Numbered from the stretch's first letter, positions 1 through 5,766 are shown. The stretch: DNA of 6,410 nucleotides from Dehalococcoidia bacterium (GCA_021296015.1 JAGWBG010000016.1:11675-18084), one strand, 5' to 3'. Translations and numbers: made by a program. The notes: generated by a model not told the origin, from the sequence alone.

Positions 1-294
1 CTGGTAGCGGTTCAGGAAGCCGTGTACGGTCCCGGCTGGAGCGAGCACCGTGTGACCGTGGCCAACCGTCACCCTCTCATCCCCTAGTATCACGTCCAAG
101 GTCCCTTCCACGATAATCATCGCCTCTTCCGTGTTGGTGTGAACGTGTCTGGCGACACGCGAATTGGGAGCGATAGTTAACTCCCCGACCCTCAGCGAGT
201 GACTGCCCTTCTCTTTGTCAACAAGTATGAAAGACTCCAGCCCAGGAGAGTCTCCCTCCCCTTTAGTCAGGTGCTGCTTTTTGACTATTGGCAT
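1..294 (-). CDS. Cupin-domain protein, C-terminus beyond the window
   Basis: This small cupin beta-barrel protein starts at ATG 294-292, and 98 residues are visible before the window ends without a stop. Both conserved cupin motifs are intact. Motif 1 has His50, His52, Glu57 and Gly64 in the spacing HxH(x4)E(x6)G. Motif 2 has Gly80, Pro86, Gly88, His91 and Asn95 in the spacing G(x5)PxG(x2)H(x3)N. Residues His50, His52, Glu57 and His91 should form the metal site usual for the family. There is no signal peptide, so it is probably cytoplasmic. It begins 12 nt after the queG stop codon and has a perfect Shine-Dalgarno, so the two are probably co-transcribed. Substrate and reaction cannot be read from the sequence; single-domain cupins include dioxygenases, isomerases and sensor domains. 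The family call is secure and the role is unknown. Confidence 0.88.
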   Translation of the reverse strand, partial: MPIVKKQHLTKGEGDSPGLESFILVDKEKGSHSLRVGELTIAPNSRVARHVHTNTEEAMIIVEGTLDVILGDERVTVGHGHTVLAPAGTVHGFLNRYQ

Positions 295-298
295 CTCT

Positions 299-305
299 CC
301 TCCTT
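299..305 (-). promoter_or_regulatory. Shine-Dalgarno of the cupin gene, overlapping the queG stop codons
   Basis: On the minus strand AAGGAGG lies 4 nt before the ATG of the cupin gene and fixes its start. QueG ends in two consecutive in-frame stops (TGA 309-307, TAA 306-304), and the ribosome site begins inside the second one. A ribosome finishing queG would sit on this site, which favours coupled translation. The tandem stop is seen directly; coupling is inferred. Confidence 0.8.
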
Positions 306-306
306 A

Positions 307-1494
307 TCACGGCGCGCCTTTCGGTGATTTTGAAACCGGCGAATGAGCTAACTCCGCCAAGGCCGCCTCTATCTCCACCAGTACTTCTGGGTCGTCCTCA
401 TGGGACAGCGCCAGTTCCAGCGACCCGGCGGCTTCCGGGCCTCCCAGTCTTCCCAGGGCCCATGCGGCGTGGCCCCGCACCAGAGGCTCACCGTACCTCA
501 GAACACTTGAGAGGGCAGGTATGGCGGTAGAGTCGCCCCTGTTGCCCAGGGCTACGCAGGCGTTTCTCTGTAAGCCCATCCGCTTGGCCCGTTTTATGGG
601 GCTGTTGCGGAACCGCTCTCGGAACTCCTCTTCCGTCATTTCCAGAAGATTCACGAGGTCGAGGGACGTGAACCTCCGGTCCCTGAAAGCCGTCTCCTCG
701 GAGTAGGCGGCCTTGCGATTCACGGGGCACACGTCCTGGCAGATGTCGCAGCCGAATACCCAGTCTAACATGAGGGGTCTGAGATGTACCGGTATGGGTC
801 CCCGGTTCTCAATGGTGAGATGGGAGATACACCGGGCGTTGTCTATAACGTATGGGGCTACTATGGCCCCGGTGGGGCAGGCGTCAATGCAGCTAACACA
901 GCTACCACAAGTCTTTTTCAGGGGAGGGTCCGGCTCCATCTCCAGGTCGGTAATTACCTGGCCCAGAAAAACCCAGGAGCCGTGGGAACGGGTGAGGATG
1001 TTGGTATTCTTGCCGAACCATCCGATGCCCGCCCGTTGGGCCACGGCCCTGTCCAGCATGGGTCCGTCGTCCACGTACCACCTGGCGTTGATGGGGCGGC
1101 CCAGACGCCGGGAGAGACCCTCGACCAGGGCCTTCAGTTTCTCTTTTATGACCATGTGGTAGTCGTCACCCCAGCTATACCGGGCCACCTTACCATCCCC
1201 CGGGCTTTCCCGACGACCCTCGCGACCCACAGGGCCTTCGTCTCCTTCGTCGGGCACGTGGTAGCTCATACCGACGGCTATTATAGACCGGGCACCGGGC
1301 AGAATCTCCTCCGGGTTACATCCTCGACGGACCCTGGCTTCGGTGTACCAGGGAAGGCCGTCCATCAGCCCTTCGCGCAGACGCTCAAGGGCTATGGCCT
1401 GGTGGTCGGCGAAACTCTCAGAGGACGTTATTCCCACCAGGTCGAACCCAAGCTCTTGTGCGTACTCTTTTACCCGGTTTTTCAAGGTGTCCAT
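307..1494 (-). CDS. queG: Epoxyqueuosine reductase QueG with C-terminal HEAT-like repeats
   Basis: QueG is a cobalamin- and Fe-S-dependent enzyme that reduces epoxyqueuosine to queuosine in the wobble position of tRNAs with GUN anticodons, the last step of queuosine synthesis in the cytoplasm. From ATG 1494 the protein is 395 residues. The DUF1730-type N-terminal half contains the VDDGP motif (142-145), where Asp142 aligns with the catalytic aspartate of characterised QueG, followed by GIGWFGKN (156-163). The ferredoxin-like part has eight cysteines for two 4Fe-4S clusters: C196, C199, C202, C206 and C222, C249, C252, C256. HEAT-like helices follow at about 320-385, as in Bacillus-type QueG. 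A charged, Gly-rich insert lies at about 82-102. The reading frame extends upstream to a TTG at 1536, but that codon lies upstream of the likely promoter, so I prefer ATG 1494. No other queuosine gene is visible here. Confidence 0.95.
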   Translation of the reverse strand: MDTLKNRVKEYAQELGFDLVGITSSESFADHQAIALERLREGLMDGLPWYTEARVRRGCNPEEILPGARSIIAVGMSYHVPDEGDEGPVGREGRRESPGDGKVARYSWGDDYHMVIKEKLKALVEGLSRRLGRPINARWYVDDGPMLDRAVAQRAGIGWFGKNTNILTRSHGSWVFLGQVITDLEMEPDPPLKKTCGSCVSCIDACPTGAIVAPYVIDNARCISHLTIENRGPIPVHLRPLMLDWVFGCDICQDVCPVNRKAAYSEETAFRDRRFTSLDLVNLLEMTEEEFRERFRNSPIKRAKRMGLQRNACVALGNRGDSTAIPALSSVLRYGEPLVRGHAAWALGRLGGPEAAGSLELALSHEDDPEVLVEIEAALAELAHSPVSKSPKGAP

Positions 1495-1504
1495 AAGCAC
1501 ACAT

Positions 1505-1533
1505 ATTATGTCACATTTCGGACGAGTTGTGGA
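1505..1533 (-). promoter_or_regulatory. Candidate sigma-70-like promoter of queG, nearly leaderless
   Basis: On the minus strand CATAAT (1510-1505, 5 of 6 matches to the -10 consensus) lies 17 nt downstream of TCCACA (1533-1528, 4 of 6 matches to the -35 consensus). Transcription would start about 3-5 nt before the queG ATG at 1494, giving an almost leaderless mRNA. This agrees with the lack of any Shine-Dalgarno before that ATG. It is a pattern match only. Confidence 0.4.
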
Positions 1534-1603
1534 CAAAAGTCACCAGGGTGGCAGGGTCTTTTTGGGGAAACTCTGAATAAGTCGGAAAGGGCGACCTGCC
1601 AAC

Positions 1604-1715
1604 CCGTTATACTGGCGAAAAGCCAACCCCGTACTTGATACGGGGCCAGCATCCAGGGACGGGGAATGGGTTCCGGCTCTCCCCGGCGAGTCTACGACCT
1701 TCGCCGGTATGACGG
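1604..1715. repeat. 112-bp palindromic intergenic repeat with imperfect 16-bp terminal inverted repeats
   Basis: The ends at 1604-1619 and 1700-1715 are inverted copies matching at 14 of 16 positions (CCGTTATACTGGCGAA against CCGTCATACCGGCGAA). Inside are two perfect 7-bp stems: CCCCGTA/TACGGGG (1627-1633 with 1639-1645, 5-nt loop) and CCGGCGA/TCGCCGG (1683-1689 with 1701-1707). The layout resembles the dispersed intergenic palindromes common in Dehalococcoidia-like genomes, where ends of the type GTCAT(A/T)CCGGCGAA recur. There is no coding capacity and no clear target-site duplication. It fills most of the roughly 250-bp gap between the YceI gene and queG; the rest of that gap shows only the candidate queG promoter and a weak 4-5 bp stem at 1725-1739. 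Confidence 0.7.
1617..1645 (-). terminator. Possible weak intrinsic terminator after the YceI gene
   Basis: Read on the minus strand, the perfect 7-bp GC-rich stem with 5-nt loop (1645-1627) is followed by TTGGCTTTTC. The T-tract is interrupted, so efficiency is doubtful. The position, after the YceI operon and before the candidate queG promoter, is right for a terminator. The hairpin belongs to the surrounding repeat, so any terminator role may be incidental. Confidence 0.25.
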
Positions 1716-1748
1716 TTTTTTAGAGGTCCCTTAGAGACCGGGCGGTCA

Positions 1749-2588
1749 TCAAGGAAGTTGGCTCGGCATCGCTGCCAGAAGCACCTCCACGCTCACCTCT
1801 TCCGTTACCTGCACAAACCCTCCGATGTTGGGCGCCGTCATCTGGAAGTCCGCCCAGACGAAGCTGGTCCTGCCGAGAACGAACACCATGTCGCCGTCGT
1901 CCCGTGCTTCCACCCGGAAGGTGACAGGGGCCTGGATGCCCCGGATGTCCAGGGTGCCGGTGACTTGAGTGGTGACGGTCTCTCCGTCGGAGAAGCCCGG
2001 CGGCAGGGGAAGCAGGTTGTCAACGGTGAGCGTGGCGACGGGATGGCTGGGAAACATCCTCTGGCGGATGTACCGGTCCCGCCTGTCCTGGTCGCTCTCC
2101 AACTGGTGCAGGTCTATATTAATTACCGAGGGCCGGCCGTCGAGGTGTATCTCTCCGGTGAGGGCCTGTGTTCGTACCACCGCGTCGTTGGGCAAGGGGA
2201 GCCGGGCCAGCTTCTCCTCCACCGTGAAGGTCGCTTCTGAGCCTTCTCCAACGACAAAAGTGACCCCCTCGACCTGCCCGATTTCCCGCTCGCTTGTGGG
2301 TTCTGGGGCCGGTGAGGTGGCCGTCGGTTCCGGCGTGGCTTGCTCGGGGGTTGGGCTAGGCTCAGGCTCAGAATCAGCCTCCACGGGAGTGGGGGCCACA
2401 TCGTCCGTAGACCCCTGACCGGAGATAGCAGGAGTGGCTGTCGGGGCAGAGACAGAAGTCGTCGGGGTGGCTGTTGGCTCCGGGGTGTCCGATGATTGGC
2501 AAGCAGCCAGCAACAGAACGGACACGGCCATTAAAACCGGGACTCCCAGCGCCCATAGAAGCCTGAACTCTCGCTTTGCCCTATTCAT
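1749..2588 (-). CDS. YceI-like domain lipoprotein with a Pro/Thr/Glu-rich stalk
   Basis: This is a 279-residue exported lipoprotein. Residues 1-29 are a lipoprotein signal peptide: basic start, hydrophobic core, and a lipobox Leu-Ala-Ala-Cys with Cys30 as the lipidation site. Residues 31 to about 100 are low complexity, rich in Pro, Thr, Ser and Glu, and should form a flexible stalk. From about 105 to 275 lies a YceI-like beta-barrel domain, recognised by the order of a conversion/growth strand, a charged Asp/Arg-rich helix (about 163-175), the FPSHPVATLTV strand, and the later GTLDIRG and APVTFRV strands. YceI domains in known proteins form a lipocalin-like barrel that binds isoprenoid lipids; the ligand here is unknown. 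Its ATG overlaps the stop of the upstream membrane-protein gene as ATGA, so translation is probably coupled. A weak Shine-Dalgarno (GAAAGG) lies 11 nt upstream. Lipid anchoring plus stalk is unlike the usual soluble periplasmic YceI. Confidence 0.85.
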   Translation of the reverse strand: MNRAKREFRLLWALGVPVLMAVSVLLLAACQSSDTPEPTATPTTSVSAPTATPAISGQGSTDDVAPTPVEADSEPEPSPTPEQATPEPTATSPAPEPTSEREIGQVEGVTFVVGEGSEATFTVEEKLARLPLPNDAVVRTQALTGEIHLDGRPSVINIDLHQLESDQDRRDRYIRQRMFPSHPVATLTVDNLLPLPPGFSDGETVTTQVTGTLDIRGIQAPVTFRVEARDDGDMVFVLGRTSFVWADFQMTAPNIGGFVQVTEEVSVEVLLAAMPSQLP

Positions 2589-3100
2589 AGCGGCACCAAC
2601 CTTTCATTCGATAGCCCAATGGCTGGAGAGGGTATAATTATGCCTGAGCGAGGGGGAAGCTCCAGCTTGCCGCTCTCACTGTCCCCCTGCCCTGCCAGTG
2701 CGATGCCCAAGGCAAGAGCAAGCACGACGGCGGGAACTGGCAACCACCTCAACCTCGAAACTGGTATATGCGCCAGTGCGACGGTCATCAGACCCGTTAT
2801 CGAAAAGACGATGGCAGCCAGGGGCAGGACAAAAGACGTGAACCGTTCCAACTGGGTCTCACCTACCACTGCAACGATGGCTGCCAAGACAAACCCTACA
2901 GCCCACAGAAGGGCAAATACAAGGATCCGTCTTGCACTATTGGCCAAGCTCCTCCAAAGGATGCCCGCCACTACCCCCACAAGCAGGGCTACGATCACTA
3001 CCGTGGCGCTGTTGATGAGGGCGTCATGGGGGGAACTCAGCGGTAGGGATACCAGGGCCGCGACGACCGCTGCTATTGACCCGGCTACTATACCTGCCAC
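2585..3100 (-). CDS. Small integral membrane protein, five predicted helices, unknown family
   Basis: I do not recognise this 171-residue protein. Hydrophobic segments lie at about 2-21, 28-49, 59-79, 88-110 and 117-136. Basic residues cluster in the loops after helix 2 (Arg50, Arg57, Arg58) and between helices 4 and 5 (Arg116, Arg118). The positive-inside rule therefore puts the N-terminus inside and the roughly 35-residue C-terminal tail outside, where the lipoprotein encoded next would also be. The tail is polar and proline-containing. The start is GTG 3100-3098, which shares one base with the TAG stop of the propeller gene (TAGTG); its own Shine-Dalgarno is poor. Its TGA overlaps the next ATG by 4 nt. 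This packing suggests the propeller, membrane and YceI products are made together. It could be an anchor or partner for the YceI lipoprotein, but that is inference from position only. Confidence 0.78.
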   Translation of the reverse strand: MAGIVAGSIAAVVAALVSLPLSSPHDALINSATVVIVALLVGVVAGILWRSLANSARRILVFALLWAVGFVLAAIVAVVGETQLERFTSFVLPLAAIVFSITGLMTVALAHIPVSRLRWLPVPAVVLALALGIALAGQGDSESGKLELPPRSGIIIPSPAIGLSNERLVPL

Positions 3101-3579
3101 TAGACGACTGACACCAGGTAGACCTGGATGCGGTGCCGGCAGCTGTCCACTACGTACACGTTATCATGGTCGTCAAGGCTGACGGAGGTGGGGCTCCAGA
3201 ACAGCTTCTCTATACTTGCCGACTCGTGACGAAGGAAATCGTCGGGGGTCAGGTCAAGGTCGGGTTCCAGGTCGGAAATTTCCCGCGCTTCAAGCTCGTC
3301 AGCATTGTTGCTGAAGTATTCCACCCCCCAACTTGACAGACCCGATTCGCCCCGGAGACTGGCTAGAAAGCTGCCGTCGGGGCCAAGTACCTGCACCCGC
3401 TCGTTTCCCCAATCGGCAACATAGACGTTACCGTTTCGGCCCACGGCGACTCCCGATGGCCGGTAGAACTCCCCGTCCTCCCGGCCAGAGACACCGAAGC
3501 TGGCGAGGTGTTTCCCATCGGGGTCGAATTTCTGTATGCGATCGTTGCGCCAATCGGCCACATATACGGCCCCCGACAT
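3100..3579 (-). CDS. NHL propeller, C-terminal half (blades 4-6), probably not an independent gene
   Basis: This is the 159-residue piece from ATG 3579, which is codon 183 of the unbroken frame. Starting here would lose the first strand of blade 4 (the EFNLPWGIAVD part, still encoded at 3618-3580), and no good Shine-Dalgarno precedes the ATG. It is therefore best read as the downstream part of the interrupted gene. Blades 4 and 5 are canonical, each with a VYVADW strand. Between blades 5 and 6 is an acidic insert of about 45 residues, rich in Asp, Glu and Leu. The last blade ends with VYVVDSCRHRIQVY. The stop TAG overlaps the GTG of the membrane-protein gene. Confidence 0.5.
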   Translation of the reverse strand: MSGAVYVADWRNDRIQKFDPDGKHLASFGVSGREDGEFYRPSGVAVGRNGNVYVADWGNERVQVLGPDGSFLASLRGESGLSSWGVEYFSNNADELEAREISDLEPDLDLTPDDFLRHESASIEKLFWSPTSVSLDDHDNVYVVDSCRHRIQVYLVSVV

Positions 3580-3621
3580 GTCAACGGCAATGCCCCACGG
3601 CAGGTTAAACTCGCCTTCATC

Positions 3622-4125
3622 TTAGCCACCTTGGCCCCATGAACCTAGCGAGCGCCCGTCTTTTGTATACCTCTGGATACGGTTATTCACGCTATCAACC
3701 ACCAGAAGGTTATCGTCCTTATCAAAGGTAATGCCGGAGGGAGACTCAAACTCGCCGTCTCCGCTGCCTTTGGCACCCCACTTGTCAAGGAAATGCCCTC
3801 CCTTGTCGAAGACCGAAATCCGGTTGAGGAACTCATCGGACACGTAAACGTTGCCGTCCGAGCTAACGGCTATGGACACCGGCCATGCCAGCATACCGTC
3901 ATCTGTGCCGCCCATACTGAACTCGCCCAGGTAGTCGCCATTCAACGTGCACATGGTGACTCTCTTGGGGCTTCCCTCAGCCATGCCGGACCCGGCCCGG
4001 CTCAGCACGTACAGCACTCCCTCACTGCTCAAGGCTGCATCAACCGGGTTGTAGAATCCTCGGCCAAACAGGTTGAACATGCCAATGGTATGGTTGTACT
4101 TATACAAGCTCTTATGGGTACTCAC
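3622..4125 (-). CDS. NHL propeller, N-terminal half (blades 1-3)
   Basis: This is the 167-residue piece that would be made if the TAA at 3624-3622 is real. It starts at GTG 4125-4123; an in-frame stop at 4140-4138 rules out a longer start. Blade 1 is irregular and carries a Gly/Ser-rich loop (about 42-52). Blades 2 and 3 are regular NHL repeats with the VYVSDEFLNRISVFD and LLVVDSVNNRIQRY strands. Three blades alone cannot close a ring, so a product ending here would be unstable or would need the other half. Confidence 0.6.
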   Translation of the reverse strand: MSTHKSLYKYNHTIGMFNLFGRGFYNPVDAALSSEGVLYVLSRAGSGMAEGSPKRVTMCTLNGDYLGEFSMGGTDDGMLAWPVSIAVSSDGNVYVSDEFLNRISVFDKGGHFLDKWGAKGSGDGEFESPSGITFDKDDNLLVVDSVNNRIQRYTKDGRSLGSWGQGG

Positions 4126-4142
4126 TCCTAGATTCCCCTACG

Positions 4143-5579
4143 TCAAGTTAGCTGGTACTCTCGCGTGGACATAACAAGCTGCATTATCTCTTGTACCTTT
4201 CGGGCCGAGGAACGGGCGTCCTCCTCGGTACTGAACCCTATCTCGCCACCCGATGCCGCATGGTCTATCAACTCCCGCTTGGTAGACTCTGAGACGACGA
4301 TAGGCCCCATCAAGTCGAGGCAGGTGTCCACAAGTGTCTCCGGCGAGATGCTTTCGCCATGTCCTCTGATTCTCTCAAGTATGGACTTGACTCCGGGCTG
4401 CTCCGGGTCTGCCAACTGGTTGACCGCGAAGTTAATCCGATCAACCAGGCTTCCGGTAACAATCCACTCCGTGCCCGTATGCCACCCCTCGACACTGGGT
4501 GGGTCCAGAAGAATCTGACCCATGTCGCCGGTCGCCGCCGACAGTGGATTGTGGTCCATCCGGGGGGACCTATGAGTACCCGCCAGACGCGCGGCCCCGA
4601 CCACGAATTCGGTGGGGCTTTTTACCCGCGCAAAGAGGGCGTTCTTGAAGAAATCGGAGTTGAACAGCACTCGCAACACGGAGCGAATGTCGAACCCCGA
4701 ACTGACAAAGGCATCCGTCAGGATGGCGACGGCCTCCGGCTCTCGTGGAGGAGTGGTCTGCCAGGCAGGTACTTGCGGCTCGTCAGCCACAAAGAAGTTG
4801 TACAGGTGGCGGCAGATGAACTGGGCCGTCGCCGGCTGTCCCACGATTATGTCTATGATGTCCTCTCCATTGAAGCGTCCCGTATGACCGAGGAAGGTCT
4901 TCTCGCCGTCGTCGTGGTCTTCAGCAACGTACTGGAACTGCCAGTCCAGACGTCCATAGGGCTGGGTGGAGCACACCTCCGCCCGGACAGTCATGTAGTG
5001 TGCGTTGCGTATCGTCCATCCGGTAAAGGCCCGGGAGGCCTGTCTCACGTCGTCTTCGGTGTAGTTTCCCACGCCCATAGAGAAAAGCTCCAGAAGCTCC
5101 CGGCCATAGTTCTCATTCACTGCATTACCGTGATTATCTTTATTATCCAGCCAGAAAATCATGGCCGGGTCCTTGGAAAGTTCCAAAAGAAGGCTGCGAA
5201 AGTTTCCCAATCCGTTGCGGCGGAACATATCAACTTGGTTCCCGATAGCCTTGGGTTGATTGAGCTTGGTATATCCGGTGGCAAACACTCCGTGCCAGAA
5301 CAGGGCTATCTTCTCCTCCAGGGGCCGGTTGGTGTTAATCATGCGGTATAGCCAGTAGGCACCTCCGCCCGTATACATCAGGAAGCTGTTGTAGTCCACG
5401 TGATAACGCCTGATGAGGTCCTCGTTCTCAAGGCCCGGAGGGGCGTTCTCCGGATACAGCAACTCCTCAACGGTTGCCTCGTACCCCTTGGCAACGTAGC
5501 GCTCCAACTCGTCCCTGGTCGCTCCAAAGCCCGCACGACGCATCAGGTGTGCCATAAGGGCTATATCACTCTGCGACAT
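4143..5579 (-). CDS. DUF1800 family protein
   Basis: This 478-residue protein covers the full length of the DUF1800 family, which is widespread in bacteria and has no established biochemical role. The diagnostic segments appear in order: HLMRRAGFGAT (11-21), EKIALFWHGVFAT (89-101), the RRNGLGNFRSLLLELSKDPAM stretch (120-140), NENYGRELLELFSMG (155-169), DDVRQASRAFTGWT (176-189), a later FICRHLYNFFV strand, and PPSVEGWHTGTEWI near the C-terminal third. No signal peptide or transmembrane segment is evident. The start ATG 5579-5577 is fixed by AAGGAGG 7 nt upstream. In many genomes DUF1800 genes are paired with a DUF1501 gene; here the downstream partner is an NHL-propeller gene 17 nt away, and no DUF1501 gene lies in the window. 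It is the first gene of the cluster that continues through the YceI lipoprotein. Confidence 0.93.
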   Translation of the reverse strand: MSQSDIALMAHLMRRAGFGATRDELERYVAKGYEATVEELLYPENAPPGLENEDLIRRYHVDYNSFLMYTGGGAYWLYRMINTNRPLEEKIALFWHGVFATGYTKLNQPKAIGNQVDMFRRNGLGNFRSLLLELSKDPAMIFWLDNKDNHGNAVNENYGRELLELFSMGVGNYTEDDVRQASRAFTGWTIRNAHYMTVRAEVCSTQPYGRLDWQFQYVAEDHDDGEKTFLGHTGRFNGEDIIDIIVGQPATAQFICRHLYNFFVADEPQVPAWQTTPPREPEAVAILTDAFVSSGFDIRSVLRVLFNSDFFKNALFARVKSPTEFVVGAARLAGTHRSPRMDHNPLSAATGDMGQILLDPPSVEGWHTGTEWIVTGSLVDRINFAVNQLADPEQPGVKSILERIRGHGESISPETLVDTCLDLMGPIVVSESTKRELIDHAASGGEIGFSTEEDARSSARKVQEIMQLVMSTREYQLT

Positions 5580-5586
5580 GCTTTAG

Positions 5587-5593
5587 CCTCCTT
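5587..5593 (-). promoter_or_regulatory. Strong Shine-Dalgarno of the DUF1800 gene
   Basis: AAGGAGG on the minus strand, 7 nt before ATG 5579-5577, sets the start of the DUF1800 gene. It lies only 20 nt from the edge of the MITE-like element. I found no convincing promoter between the element and this site. Confidence 0.8.
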
Positions 5594-5614
5594 CGGCAAT
5601 TTGGCGGCAATTTG
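5594..5614. repeat. Two tandem copies of CGGCAATTTG
   Basis: The 10-mer CGGCAATTTG occurs at 5594-5603 and again at 5605-5614, a period of 11 bp. The second copy ends on the first base of the MITE-like element. It may be a local duplication linked to the insertion, or chance. Confidence 0.55.
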
Positions 5615-5733
5615 AGACCTTTGCATAACTATTCGGCGCTTCCCTGGCACGCCTTTTTCACCCCCATCTCAGCTTTTCCACGCAATGGTGCATGTGAGAC
5701 CCGTCAATGGAGAAGGAGGGTTGCAAAGGTCTC
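5614..5733. mobile_element. 120-bp MITE-like element with perfect 12-bp terminal inverted repeats
   Basis: The ends GAGACCTTTGCA (5614-5625) and TGCAAAGGTCTC (5722-5733) are perfect inverted repeats and enclose about 96 bp with no coding capacity. Ends of this type recall the IS5 superfamily, so the element may be an internally deleted, non-autonomous derivative mobilised in trans; that link is from memory and unverified. Internally, CACGCA and TGCATG around a 4-nt loop can pair with one mismatch. Flanks read ...AATTT on the left and GATTT... on the right, so a target-site duplication is not clean. It occupies most of the 187-bp gap between the nitroreductase stop and the DUF1800 start; the remaining 33 bp on the nitroreductase side shows nothing recognisable. 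Confidence 0.72.
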
Positions 5734-5766
5734 GATTTGCTGGAATGGGACGGGCTGCTTTTTCCG

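Larger units (their letters stand above)
3100..4125 (-). pseudogene. Six-bladed NHL beta-propeller gene interrupted by one in-frame TAA
   Basis: The two pieces are in one frame: the TAA at 3624-3622 is codon 168 of a 341-codon reading frame that otherwise runs unbroken from GTG 4125 to TAG 3102-3100. NHL-type blades lie at about codons 18-72, 73-118, 119-164, 165-213, 214-260 and 305-341, each with the pattern PxGIAV...GNVYVxDxxNxRIQVF. The stop falls in the linker between blades 3 and 4, where NHL proteins read G(x)GEFxxPxGIAVD without interruption; AAA, CAA or GAA is one base from TAA. Six blades make a closed NHL propeller, usually a binding or scaffold fold. There is no signal peptide or membrane segment, so export is not evident. 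The gene follows the DUF1800 gene by 17 nt with AGGGG (4139-4135) as Shine-Dalgarno. The family is certain; whether the stop is a genuine mutation or a sequence error cannot be decided here. Confidence 0.8.

Noticed and set aside
1495..1536. Fourteen-residue N-terminal extension of QueG from a TTG codon
   Set aside because: The start is a rare TTG without a ribosome site, the extra residues are not family-like, and the candidate promoter lies within this stretch.
784..1638. Long plus-strand open frame of 284 codons
   Set aside because: It is antisense to queG, whose Fe-S and catalytic motifs are unmistakable, and its translation resembles no family I recognise.
1683..1721. Hairpin followed by a run of six T on the plus strand, resembling a terminator
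   Set aside because: The T-run is 8 nt from the stem and in plus-strand orientation, where there is no gene to terminate; the stem is part of the repeat.
2280..2490. Low-complexity stretch that could be a DNA repeat array
   Set aside because: It encodes the Pro/Thr/Ser/Glu-rich stalk of the lipoprotein and has no fixed repeat period, so the bias comes from the amino acid composition.
3622..3624. Programmed readthrough or recoding of the TAA in the propeller gene
   Set aside because: TAA is the least leaky stop, it is not used for selenocysteine or pyrrolysine, and no recoding structure is evident. A mutation or sequence error is simpler.
4359..5351. Plus-strand open frame of 330 codons
   Set aside because: It is fully antisense to the DUF1800 gene, which has all its family motifs in order; the frame is open because of codon composition.
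5685..5708. TTGACG on the minus strand inside the MITE as a -35 box for the DUF1800 operon
   Set aside because: At 16-18 nt spacing the downstream hexamers are GC-rich and do not resemble a -10 element.
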